DNA of 64,000 nucleotides from Polydactylus sextarius (taxonomy: Eukaryota > Chordata > Actinopteri > Polynemidae). The position numbers were made by a program, and so were the translations under genes. Under the pieces are notes generated by a model. That model was given only the letters and a program-made list of their open reading frames with translations, did no database searches and was not told the origin of the DNA. The stretch covers positions 19,193,313 through 19,257,312 of the forward strand of contig CM028909.1 in the NCBI GenBank assembly GCA_016801845.1, in the 5' to 3' direction. Below, one piece after another: positions 11,437 through 22,487 of the stretch. Numbering within the stretch: the stretch's first letter is position 1; each line of letters opens with the position of its first letter.

Positions 11437-14400
11437 ATGGACCAGTGAGTATCTTCTCTGTTATCGGTTCATTTATCGCTGCAACATGAATCCATTGTTT
11501 GCTCTGTTTTTCCCGTGTAAACCTCTTCACCATCCCCACAAGTGTCAGTTGAACTTTCATTGAGTTAAATGTTGCAACGGTCCAAATCTATCATAATACT
11601 AATAAATTATGCACATTGGTTTGTATTCACATGTTCTTTTGAGAAAATTTATTGTAGCAGTTTCCTAGAATAAATAATCAACGCTCAACTATTTTAAGGT
11701 GGACTGGAAATTTGAAACCAACACAAAGAACATAGGTTACATCAAGGGACTTCATGAGTTTCGTTTAGTTTTGAATGTTTCCTGTTGAAGTATCACATGT
11801 TCACAAGTTTAAAAGAAATACAAAAAAACAAAGTAGATACAAACTCTGTGTGATAATGCAGTGACTATATGTGACTGAGAGATTTGATCTTACTCATCTT
11901 ACTCACTTTTTTGTTCTTTCTTTATGTGTACGTCAGGGAGGATGACAAAAACTCAGTGGATATCCATGACAACCCTCCAGCTCCTGACAATGTAGTGAAG
12001 GAGGACGGAGACACGGTGAGTGACAGGACCGTGTCCCACCCACTGTGAGCAGTGCCATTCCCGAGCGGTTTAAAATAGCCACCAGCTGGGACAGGAACGC
12101 AGTGCAGCGTCAATTGGAAAAATATGAGCTCTGACTCAAGAGTTTCTGTCTTTTACTCTCCTGTGGAGAAAAGTAACACCTCTGGATGATCTGTGAAGGA
12201 CAATGAGTCCAGGTTTACTCAGGAATGTGACATGTTTAGTTCAGATACAGTTCAAGTGTAGAATTCAGGCAATGTATTTTCTATGTAAGAAGGAAAACAA
12301 GTTAAAAAAGCAGAAAATAAACTCTGGAACACTGGAATGTCTATTTGTTCCAGTAAACATTTTTCAAACAAGACATTTCTCAACAACAGTGCCAAACCGC
12401 ACGGTGATTTAACAAAGAGAAAAACACAAATATGACATTTGAAAACTGCCCCTTTGTATTGACCATGATACAAGGGGAATGTAAGCAAATGAACTGTTTG
12501 CAGCTTATTTTCCCCAGAAGATTATTACATCACTCATATGGATCGAGTCCACATTATCATATTCATTCTTCTCTGCAGCTTCAGTTGGAGAAGGTTATCC
12601 TAATGTGTTTTTATGAATGTCTGAGAGATGTGTTTTGTGCCTTCAGGTCTATTTCATATATGAGGAGGAGGTGGAGGTGGAGGAGAAGGAACCAGAACCT
12701 CCTTCCGAGCCTGTAATCCGGATCAACGACAAGCCTCACAAGTTCAAGGACCACTACTGCAAGAAACCCAAGTTCTGTGACGTCTGTGCTCGCATGATTG
12801 TCCGTATGTACCAGAAATTATGTTCAACATATATTCACAAACCTCAACAATATTATATTACATTAGTTTACTACATTTAAAGTTTTAAAATGTATCTTTC
12901 AGTGAACAACAAATTTGCTCTGAGGTGTAAAAACTGCAAGACCAACATCCACCATTCATGTCAGTCATATGTGGAGTTCCAGAGATGCTTTGGCAAAATT
13001 GTGAGTCCTTTTCTTTCCATGAATGGATTTCTTTCTCTAGGAAACAGATATATTTACAGTAGATGAGTAAGCAACTAAACATATGCACATTCGCTTTGCT
13101 TTGCCCTTGGTAAGACAAATATTTATTTATAACTACAATAGGTCAGAAACATTTAGTCGTGATGTTCTTTGTTTGTTCCCTGTAGCCACCTGGCTTCAGA
13201 AGAGCCTACAGCTCCCCCTTGTACAGCAGCGACCAACCAGATCCAAGTGAGTCCTGAACAACACTTTATAATATGAATCATAAACATCTGGATTTGTCCT
13301 CATATTCAGGCCTGTGGCTAACATTATGGAGACTCAGTTCATGTCTTTATGATATTTCTTCTAACATAAATCTTGTATAATATTCCCACTAGCCAGGCTA
13401 TAGCTTTTCTATTACATTATTGTCTCTGGAAGGGTTAAGCCTGTGACAAAATAACATTTAATTATCTGCATCAATAATTATCTGTCTAACTACTCTGACT
13501 CTCTGAACCAGACAACCTGAACAGGAACGACCCCGTCTTTGACACCCTGCGGGTCGGTGTTATCATGGCGAATAAAGAGAGAAAAAAGGGTGAAAATGAC
13601 AAGAAAAATGTGAGTGTACAAAAAGTGTTTAATTAAACCATAAAAACACACATTCATCAGGAATAAAATGTGTTCATTGACATCAGTTATAAAAGACTTT
13701 TAGTCATTTAATAACACAATGTATCATATTTGTTTCCTGTGCTGATTTTAACAGTGTTTGTGTCTCCTAGATGATGATGATGATGGAGGAGGAGGAAGAA
13801 GAGAACCAACAGCCTAAAGAGAATGAGGAGGGAGGAGAAGGTAAAAAGAAATGACTGTTAGATACCAGTTATTGGCATTTAAAAAAAAAAAAAGAAGAAG
13901 AAGCAATTTGTTCATAATCCTATATACAACATGATAATGTGCTGTGAAATTGCAGGAAAATACAATTAAAAGCAACAAATTCAACAAGGATAACATATAG
14001 CCACAATAATAAAGTCATCTTTAATTTTTAAGTTGTTATTATCAATAAAAAACAAGGCCTTTGTCAATGACTGATGTGTGATGTTACAGGGAAACCTGAT
14101 GATAAGAAGGAAAAAGGAGGAGATAAAGCAGACGACAAGGTGACAAATAATATGGTTCAGTTTTCCTCTTAAAGCAACTAAGTCTCTGTTTTGCTATAAA
14201 TCCACATCAGGTCATTTACAGTAGCATCTGTTGTTTTTTCATTCACAGAGTAAAGGCACTTTCGCCCATACCCACTACTACCTGGCTCTGTATCGCTTCA
14301 AGGCCATCGAGAAAGACGACCTCGACTTCCAGTGAGTTTGAAAGATGCCAGAAAATGCCATTACCTACGTTTTTTATGAATAATTATTTTTTATATATAT

Positions 14401-15141
14401 ATATCTAGTTATACCCACTGCCATTTTAAAAGGTAAAAAGACAGAAAAGTGGTGAAATACACTGATTGTTTAAATGTTTGTATATCAGCCCTGGAGATCG
14501 TATCACAGTCCTGGATGACTCCAATGAAGAGTGGTGGAGGGTGAGTTTGTCATCTCTATTATCTAAACTGAGTCTTGAATTAGATGGTGCCAGTCTGCAG
14601 TAAAAACCATCTTCAGATGTGTCTTTTTCGTGTTTGTGTTGAGGATGAACTCACGGTCTGTTCGCTCTGTTTCTAGGGAAAGATGGGGGATAAGACAGGA
14701 TACTTCCCCACCACCTACCTCATTAAAGTACGTGCAGCAGAAAGAGTTTACAAAGTTACACGCTCCTTTGTAGGCAACAGAGAGATGGGACAGATCACCC
14801 TGAAGAAAGATCAGGTAACTACATTCTGATTTCTGTACATGTCACTGGACATTTAACCTTTACATCAGCCTCCTGCCTGAGTATATGAATCACCTCACTG
14901 ATGTTTTACTGTTAAAATTCACTCTGACACCTGTGTAACTTCTGTATCTGCTCAGACAGGGAATAAAAGCCTTTGATGGTGGAGTGTATTAATGTTTTAA
15001 TACTGATGGCACCATCATGACTGTGTATTTCAGATTGTAGTGAAGAAAGGAGATGAAAAAGGCGGCTACTTGAAGGTCAGCACTGGACGCAAGCTGGGCT
15101 ACTTCCCTGCTGATCTGCTGCAGGAGATCACTGTGACTTAA
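11437..15141 (+). CDS. stac3: STAC3, SH3 and cysteine-rich domain protein 3
   Basis: Twelve coding exons: 11437-11444, 11937-12015, 12647-12803, 12903-13000, 13186-13246, 13512-13609, 13771-13840, 14090-14139, 14249-14331, 14489-14540, 14677-14814 and 15034-15141. They are all GT-AG and join in phase to 333 aa, slightly shorter than the human protein. An acidic N-terminus precedes a C1 zinc domain (residues about 60-110, His/Cys ligands intact, CDVCARMIV). After a Lys/Glu-rich linker come SH3-1 (about 214-269, ALYRFKA and EEWWRGKMG) and SH3-2 (about 276-333). Known role: it binds the II-III loop of the L-type calcium channel CaV1.1 at the skeletal-muscle triad and is needed for excitation-contraction coupling. 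The WW pair next to SH3-1, site of the human Native American myopathy mutation, is intact. Poly(A) signals AATAAA occur at 15522 and 15767. Confidence 0.95.
13771..13840 (+). repeat. Coding (ATG)5/(GAG)n microsatellite exon in stac3
   Basis: This 70-nt stac3 exon begins with five ATG codons and six Glu codons (MMMMMEEEEEE). It encodes part of the charged linker between the C1 and first SH3 domains, a region that is variable in the family. Confidence 0.85.
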
Positions 15142-15875
15142 ACGCGGCGATGTGTGATGAAAAACCCTGCGACATGTTCAAACATCAACACAAACCTGCA
15201 CCGTCACTCCACATTTAAACACCTAAATGAGTTCTTATTGTGTTTGTCGCAGTGATCTCATTGAGCCTTCGACACAAAGTGATGCACAAGAAAGAAAAAA
15301 GGGTTTTGATTTGATTTGAATTGTTTTTGTTTCAGTGATACTCAGATCGATCATTTGGAAAGAAACAATGCAGTGATATTTTAACTTTAATGTCAGATGA
15401 TTTAAGTTACTACTTGCTAACAATATGGTAGCTAGCACTGAAGACAAGTAGAGAAAACCTGAAGAGCCTTAACTGATTTTAACTGATTCATTGTAAGAAG
15501 GTAGACAATTACTAAAGGCTTAATAAAAGGTGAATACAACCATAAGTGTCTTGGAGAGTGGAATGATCAGTTTTGGAAAAATGATCATTCAACAAAATGT
15601 AGAGTTATAGTTTAACTTTCACAGGTTTTCCAGGTGATATTATTAAAAAATATGTATTTAGTTATTTGTGCCCATTATCATTAGTGTTGCTGTTTATTTT
15701 GGTATGATTTGTAAATCTAATATTTTCAATAGTATTAATTTAACTGTTTTAAAACCTGTGTATTTAAATAAAGTCTATTATTATCTGATGATTAAAATAT
15801 CTGGTGACCTGATTGTACCATTTATAAGGCTCTTTAGGTTCTTTACAGTATATAGACGCTGCAGCATGTACATAG

Positions 15876-15935
15876 CTATATTAGATTAGACTTGATTAAT
15901 CCCTCACTGGGGAAATTCAATTCAAATATATTAAC
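15876..15935. repeat. Fragment of a dispersed teleost repeat
   Basis: The motif TTGATTAATCCCTCACTGG plus GGAAATTCAATTCA resembles a dispersed teleost repeat with the form GACTTTATTGATCCC followed by GGGAAATTCA. Only this fragment is present and the family assignment is from memory. Confidence 0.45.
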
Positions 15936-16607
15936 AAAGAGAGTAAAAGTGCAATATCAATTACCAACTTTGTATTGGTAAATAGTTTGGTCTGAGCCTG
16001 AACTGCAGAACAGTTGAAAGGCTGTACAGAATAAGGTTGTAAAAAAAAAAGCAACACAACTCAATATTGAAGGTCTGAAGTGTAAATTTTTTTTTTTCTT
16101 CAAATATTGAACCTGAAGTGCACTGAAAAACCACCTGTGAAACTTACTTTAAGATGTTTTCAAAGGGTAACAAATTAAAAAGGACGGAGAGTGAAGTGTT
16201 CAGAGACACTGGAGTTTTACAGGGTAATGTGTTATATTAAAAGATTAATATGTGAAATGAAAACGCAAAATGCAGTTTATATTGCATTATATTATATATA
16301 TATTTTCCTCCATTTTGTCACTGATGTAATTTCCCCAGTTTACTGATGCTCAACGGGAACAATAAAAAGCAAAAAACAATCTTCTATGTGATATTTTTAT
16401 TGTCCAAAACAACACAATGAATGCTACAATTTCTTATATTGTTTTATAGTTGTGTGATTTTTGTGTGTTTGTGATGTGACCACTGCAGGTAAACATGTGA
16501 AGTAAACATGTCAAACACTTGGTGCACTGCACGTGAAGAACGTGGCACTTTTTCTTTTCATTTTTTTTAAACCTCAACATCGATATCTGCAGGTTTATTT
16601 TAAAATG

Positions 16608-16625
16608 TGCGCCATCTAGTGGTCA
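16608..16625 (-). promoter_or_regulatory. CTCF-type binding site
   Basis: The minus strand reads CCACTAGATGGCG, a perfect match to the CTCF core CCASYAGRKGGCR. It lies between stac3 and the U5/nxph4 block. Confidence 0.55.
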
Positions 16626-17120
16626 TTAACATATAGTACAGTCGAGTCAGTGACCGTCTAAATAAATAAAACCTACTAAAGTATCAGTAAAGTAGATGAA
16701 ACTCTGTTTGCATCATACTGTCTACAGATTTCACTCATGTCTGTGGGATTTGTTTTAGTTTTGTCAACGAGAGTCCTGAACCGATTGGGACCAAAACTGG
16801 TGGAGGGGTGGACGTGGACTCATTAAAGTCTGATCCGGATTCAGTCACATGGTTTATTTAATTCACTCTTAAAACGGCGATTCTGCTCTTTTATATTGGA
16901 ATTCTGTGTGAACATCTACTATTTGTTAACTTACTGGTTATAAGTAGCACACAAATATCTGATTATGTATTTATTCTTTCAATGTACCCGAAGTGTTCAA
17001 CAAACACGTGCAGGGAAAATGTTCATTTAGAAATCGATCAAAGCGATTACCATGTTAAATTTTGTCACGTGAGGGTTAGTTGAATAACTGGTTCTTTTTT
17101 TTTCATTTCACAAAGTTAGG

Positions 17121-17237
17121 AAGCCCCACTTTCGCAGGGCATCAAAAAATTGGGTAAAACTCTTATTGTTCCTCTCCACGGAAATCTTTAGTAAAAGGCG
17201 AAAGATTTATACGATCTGAAGAGAAACAAGAGCGTAC
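17121..17237 (-). ncRNA. U5 spliceosomal snRNA gene
   Basis: Read on the minus strand this is a full-length (about 117 nt) U5 snRNA. It has the 5' stem TTTCTCTTCAGATCGTAT, the invariant loop I CGCCTTTTAC that contacts exon ends, the return strand GATTTCCGTGGAGAGGAAC, an Sm site AATTTTTTG and a terminal stem-loop GCCCTGC-GAAA-GTGGGGC that pairs throughout. Bases differing from my recollection of human U5 at the basal stem (CTCTT versus AAGAG) still pair, which favours a working gene over a pseudogene. Role: U5 snRNP aligns the two exons during splicing in both spliceosomes. Promoter elements are at the expected distances (separate entries), with a loose 3'-box-like sequence at about 17101-17117. 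The ends are accurate to a few bases. Confidence 0.93.
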
Positions 17238-17286
17238 TGCTGATCCTCGGTAAAGTGACCGACCCCATTCTCCGCATCAGCGTCCT

Positions 17287-17304
17287 CACTTACGTTTCAC
17301 GGTA
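17287..17304 (-). promoter_or_regulatory. snRNA proximal sequence element (PSE)
   Basis: The minus strand reads TACCGTGAAACGTAAGTG, close to the vertebrate PSE bound by SNAPc. It ends about 49 bp before the U5 5' end, the normal spacing. No TATA box sits between PSE and start, consistent with RNA polymerase II use. Confidence 0.75.
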
Positions 17305-17450
17305 CATAAAAATCATAGTGTAAATTGTTTATAATTTAGATATACTATCAATTTTCAATATAGTACGATAAAGTTTCATTAAAACGTTACGTGCAAGAAC
17401 CTTAGTGTGAAAGATAAATATTTAAAAAGTTTAACTAACTGCTGCGCGGC

Positions 17451-17468
17451 CGCTAAGCATTATGGGAT
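17451..17468 (-). promoter_or_regulatory. Distal ZNF143/Staf (SPH) element of the U5 gene
   Basis: The minus strand reads ATCCCATAATGCTTAGCG, agreeing with about 15 of 18 positions of the Staf/SPH motif including the CCCATAATGC core. It lies about 215 bp upstream of the U5 start, where distal sequence elements of snRNA genes normally occur. Confidence 0.65.
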
Positions 17469-17661
17469 ATGAGAGACATTGACCACGCCTCCGTTTACAA
17501 AATATTGTGTCTACGATAAAATAAAATGGTCTCCTTTTTCTTTTGCCAAACAAAACTGCGTCTTTCGTGTAAATCTCGGGTGTGAACCGCTTTTAAACGC
17601 TTTCAAGTGAAATATTTATTCCTCAGCTACTCGCAATTGCGACTACGTTTACAGTTACTAG

Positions 17662-17673
17662 TACGCATGCGCA
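17662..17673. promoter_or_regulatory. NRF1-type site without an assigned gene
   Basis: The palindrome ACGCATGCGCA matches the NRF1 core. It is about 430 bp upstream of U5 and 1.4 kb upstream of nxph4, with no annotated housekeeping start nearby. Confidence 0.45.
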
Positions 17674-17689
17674 GTTGCAGTCAAAGATA

Positions 17690-18805
17690 TTTTTTTTTCT
17701 CAAGATAATTCTCCACTCTTTCGGTCCAGTCCCAACTTCGTTCATTACGTTCAGGGCATTATCTCAAGAACAGTAGCTATTCAATACACAATTAATCAAT
17801 TTCTAGCTTTATACTCACCGTATATAACACGAATAGTCATTAAATGCACATTTCACAAAAATTTACATGAAAATTTACCTTACAGTCTGAATTTGACATT
17901 TAGAAACGAATACATGGAGACCTGAAAATGACTATCTCTCAGATCACGGCCTCTCTTATGTTTATTAATGTAGTTGAATCAAGAGACTAATCTGGATCTG
18001 AACCTAATTCACACGAACTTCTTAGCAAAACGTAGTAATTAGTAAAAATCCAATGTGACCGGTTAGTGAATGGTCTATCAATTACACTTTCAACTTTCTA
18101 TTGAACTCTTTACTTTACAGTGAAACACAGTTTGTTGAAATGCTGCAGTGTTCACCAGTTGGACTAAGTTTCCATTGCTGCTGTCATATCAATAATCCAT
18201 CTAAATCCTGTAGCCACACAAAACCTTTCATTTTAACTGATATCATATAGTGAGCCTCACCCCCCGACCAAAATGGCTCTGATAAATAGGCGCCTATCAT
18301 AGGGATATTTTCGACCTTTTTTACGTTGGATCTCATTATGCATCTTTATTTGAAGGCAGCCTGCCTGGTTGGTTAGTAAGCTACATGCGGTGATTTGTTG
18401 GCTTGAAGTGCCACTGATAGGCTGAGGCTGAGGCTGAGCTTCACCAGACTTGTCAGTGATTTCCACATTTCCCGGAGAGAACCCTTGTCATTTTGTCAGC
18501 CTCCCTGTGGCTAAAGTATGCGGGGACAGCGGGGCGGGCTGTCAAACTGTGCCCGCCTGAGAGCGCCTTTCCCCGGGTTGATGAGTCATAATAAGGACCG
18601 GCCAGGTGTGAAAATGAGCCGCGTGCACGCCCGCGCAACCTTAGGCTATTTCTCATTGACATTACCAATTAGTTTACAACCAAATCAATTCATTATCCCT
18701 TAATTAAATATTACGAAGTAGATTTTTCATTTTAAGTTAGGATTTTGATCATGTTAAGTTGATAAATCGAGGTGCGTGCGTCCGTGCGTGCGCGCGTGTG
18801 TGTGA

Positions 18806-18836
<31 letters not shown>

Positions 18837-19034
18837 TGGTGGGAGGGAGAGACAGCACTGAGCAGAGTATTCACTCCAGATCTTTGGGGTTTTTTAGTCT
18901 CTCACTGCGGAATGTCTTCTCTACTTTTAAAGTGACTTTTAGGTTTTCACTCAGTAACTCACCACTTATCCAGATTTCCCGTGAGAAGCCTGTGGACTCT
19001 TTGGATGGAGAGACGTTGCTGCTGTTGTTGAAAC
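17690..19034. other. nxph4 upstream region
   Basis: No coding exon is seen apart from the nxph4 leader near 18840-19034. The stretch 18420-18720 is locally GC-richer, with GGCTGA repeats (GAGGCTGAGGCTGAG), a bZIP-type TGAGTCA and a T-box-type AGGTGTGA. A GT/GC tract and an AG microsatellite (18811-18836) precede the leader. No TATA box is clear. Confidence 0.5.
18811..18836. repeat. (AG)n microsatellite
   Basis: A run of AG units directly upstream of the nxph4 leader exon. Confidence 0.85.
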
Positions 19035-20084
19035 ATGAAGCCGCTGTGTTTAAACTTTACCATGACCTGTCTGTGGCTTCTCGCTTCAGCGGTGAGTACG
19101 ACCGGTCAACTGCTCCTGAGCTCTTTATGAACCTGAGTTCATTAGTGGTACAACTTATTCATCAACATATGATCATAGTTAATTCACACATATCTTATAA
19201 TTGCCATTACATTTTTGTCAAAGAATTAATCTCCTCTGGTTGTTCATTGTTCATCATATTGCTGCACTGCTGCACAATCAAGCAGTGGACTTGGTTTATT
19301 TTACTTCATTATTTTTTATTGAATGTTTGTAAGTATTGGTTCTGTAGCTATGTGAGAATCGACCATCATCATTGTAAACTCTTGTGTTACAAAAATGAAA
19401 TTTCTTCCAATGTATTCTCTTGGAAATAATTCAAAGCACAAACTTGAAAAACGGATGATGTGCACCTTGACATGGTAACACTGACTGCAGATTAAATTCT
19501 GAAGAAGAAGGCAGAGGTAAGAAGTCAAGAAAATTGATTTGTGCTCAGGTTTGATTTTTATTGACACTTATATATTGGTTTCTTTTTATCTGAGACTTGA
19601 AAATGTTCCACTAAAAAGTTTGAGATGTGCTGTTTTATTCAAAGAGGGAACGTGGCACTAGTCTAGTCTTTTGTCCTGATGAGATTTCATTTTCCACTGA
19701 GACTCTGATTTGAACACACAAGTTCATGCTTTGCCAAAGTCTAGGGGCTTGATCAAAGTTGACTCTTCTGTTAAGATAGTGAAATTCAGCCAAAATGAAT
19801 ATGTACCATCCCGAAGATTTTAATTTGTTCCAGTCTTCTGGTCTCTAATTCTCTTTCAGGCATAATTCTAATTTAATCTGCTCTGCTGTCTTTAATTTAA
19901 CTTTCTTAACTGTGCTGCACGAGCAGCTGACTGCAACATCTGTAGCTTTAACACCGGAGCTGTCAGGTGAAACCTCAAAGCAACCCAATTTTGTGCTTTA
20001 TTACTTGAACTAAATGATCACTTGCTCTTTGTCAGTTCAAAGTAGTTTAATCTCCCTGGAGCTTTAGAAAAAAACTGTCACTTC

Positions 20085-20151
<67 letters not shown>

Positions 20152-22418
20152 AATCTAAAAAAAAACTGACACATTAAGTGTCTTTTTAGCCAATGGTGAG
20201 GATGTTCTCCCTGTCCTCAAAAATGCAATTACAGCTCTCAGGTTTCTCCCTCTGCAGGTGCTTCTGCACAGGTGTTGGTTGTGCTTGCATCCACTCCACC
20301 GCTGTTGCTCAGTTGCAGTCAGTGTGCTGGCATCTTGACACAGAGCCAATGACATGGCTGTCACACAGTGGGCTCCAATTAGAGTAGGTGAGAACAGCAC
20401 ATAGTTGGAGATTTAGGTTTGTAACAATAGGCACAGCTGGAGCTCTCTTGGTTATAGGAGGAGGCAGAGATTGGTGATGTGAGTCCCACTTGTTGGTGAG
20501 AAATAATGATATCCTGGGTGCTGTTTATTCAGAAATCTGGGGGAGGATAACCCTAAAACCTCCATCTGCCTCCTACACATTATGATGAAACTAGAAATAA
20601 AGTCTAAAACAAGTAGCGCAAATAACTTTTTGTTCAACTCATGTCTTCTACACTGCACCTGTTTAAGAATAGGAGTTTTTTTTTTAATGACTGAATCAAA
20701 GAACATCAACATCTCACACCTGGATTCATCCAACTACTGAGGTGTTCCAATTAGTTTCAGTGATTTTTGTTAACACTGGTATCTATGATGGTTATATGCA
20801 GACATATCACGGTGCAGCATGACAACTGCGCAGTGAATCAGTCACATAAACATCCGCACTAATGACTGGATTTACAAGGATTTGTGCATTTTAATAGACA
20901 CGACAGCAGGTGGCTGTCTGTCTTATAATAAGCTGCTTCATCAATCTGAGCATGCGCTTAATTTTCCCGATCACATTTCCTTTATATTCTCCATGTTTTA
21001 AATCAGGCCAGTCAGGCAGAATTAAACCTGTTTCTGTACGTGACAGATGTTTTCTCCACTGTTTGAGCATTGAAACCCAAAACTATGGATGACAAAACAT
21101 AACTATCACTTCTCAAAGTATTTAACACTTTAAGCCGTTAGTTGCAATAAGCAGCTTCTGCCTCCATCTTCAGTGTTTATTATAAGTGATATTGTTATAT
21201 TTAGTAGGGATTTTGTTTTAATGTCATAAGAACGTTAAGCAGCTTAGCAAGTCATGCAGATGTGCTGCGAAAGTTTTACAAATAATCTAAGATATTCACA
21301 CATACCACATGATCATTAAAAGAGAAAAGAAAGATAGTGTTTTTCACTATCTACAGTGTTTTGAAGGAGAATAACATGATGGAGGGAAATACAATGATGA
21401 AAGACATGAACTGTTCTTCATATGAAATAATAACCTGACAAGGTGAATCCATCTGAAAGTTTAATCCGTTATTAATTTCAAGAATCTAATCCATATCGGT
21501 TTATGACTAGAGACTTGGATATTTACAGGGATGATGGAGATGAGAAAAGTAAAGAGATTTTAAGTCTTTTTGAGACAGTTTAGACACATTTGGCAGAGAA
21601 GGAGCTCAATATGGAAAAGACAATACGACCAGTTTACCGTTTTCATACATTACATACAGTATGTGTATATCATAATATTGATTCTCTGAAGTATTTTCAA
21701 ACACTGATCTGTGTTTGGCCCTTTTTCTTCTACACATAATTATTGGACCATAGATTGAGTTCATTATCAAGGTCACATGAAAAAAGGGGACTGAGAGTTT
21801 TAACAAGGGAACGACAGTATGAGGGAGGACAGACAAATTAAAATGTGTTAATGGCAACATGAATGTGACTTTGTGTGTGGGTGTGTGCATGTTCCTTCCT
21901 GTTGTCCTTGCCTGAAGGAGTCGACCTACAGTATTGATCACAGTCAATTTCAAAATGTTCTCATTCAGAGGACCAGACACACCAAAGCATAATTATTTTT
22001 AATCGATTATCTGCAGCCTTGTGACGTCACAACAAGGAAATTGTCCTTCACATGCGGTCATCTGGTGGTCTGAAGAGCTTTCTCTCTTAATACGATTGGT
22101 GTAACTTACATATTATCTTCAACTTTACCAAAAAAAAAAAACATGAACTACTGTATCTTATAAAGAAAATATTTATTAACAATCCAGTATGACATTTGTA
22201 AGACACCTTTGCCGCAAATGAAATGGAAGTTGAAACCATCAAAAGACTGATTGTTAAGATTCAGGCAGTCGTTCAGACGCTGATGCTGACGCGATGTACT
22301 GAGCATTTTCTCCACTGAACTCAAAACAAACTTCACTGGTTTCACAGCCATTAAAATAAAGTCAATCAAAAACCAAATCTGATCAACTTTTCTTTTTATC
22401 CTGTTTATTTAAGGGTCG

Positions 22419-22487
<69 letters not shown>

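Larger units (their letters stand above)
15142..17120. other. stac3 3' UTR and intergenic region
   Basis: AT-rich sequence with several AATAAA signals. At about 15876-15935 there is a copy of a sequence (GATTAATCCCTCACTGGGGAAATTCA-like) resembling a repeat common in teleost genomes. A CTCF-type core sits at 16608-16625. No coding exon is recognised. Confidence 0.6.

Noticed and set aside
17655..17700. Possible second snRNA (GCGCAGTTGCAGT resembles the start of U4)
   Set aside because: The resemblance ends after about a dozen bases; no Sm site or U4 stem follows. It is better read as an NRF1 site.
18836..19429. A 197-codon plus-strand frame spanning nxph4 exon 1
   Set aside because: It is in a different frame from the signal peptide or runs through the GTGAGT donor into AT-rich intron; the short 19-codon exon explains the site.
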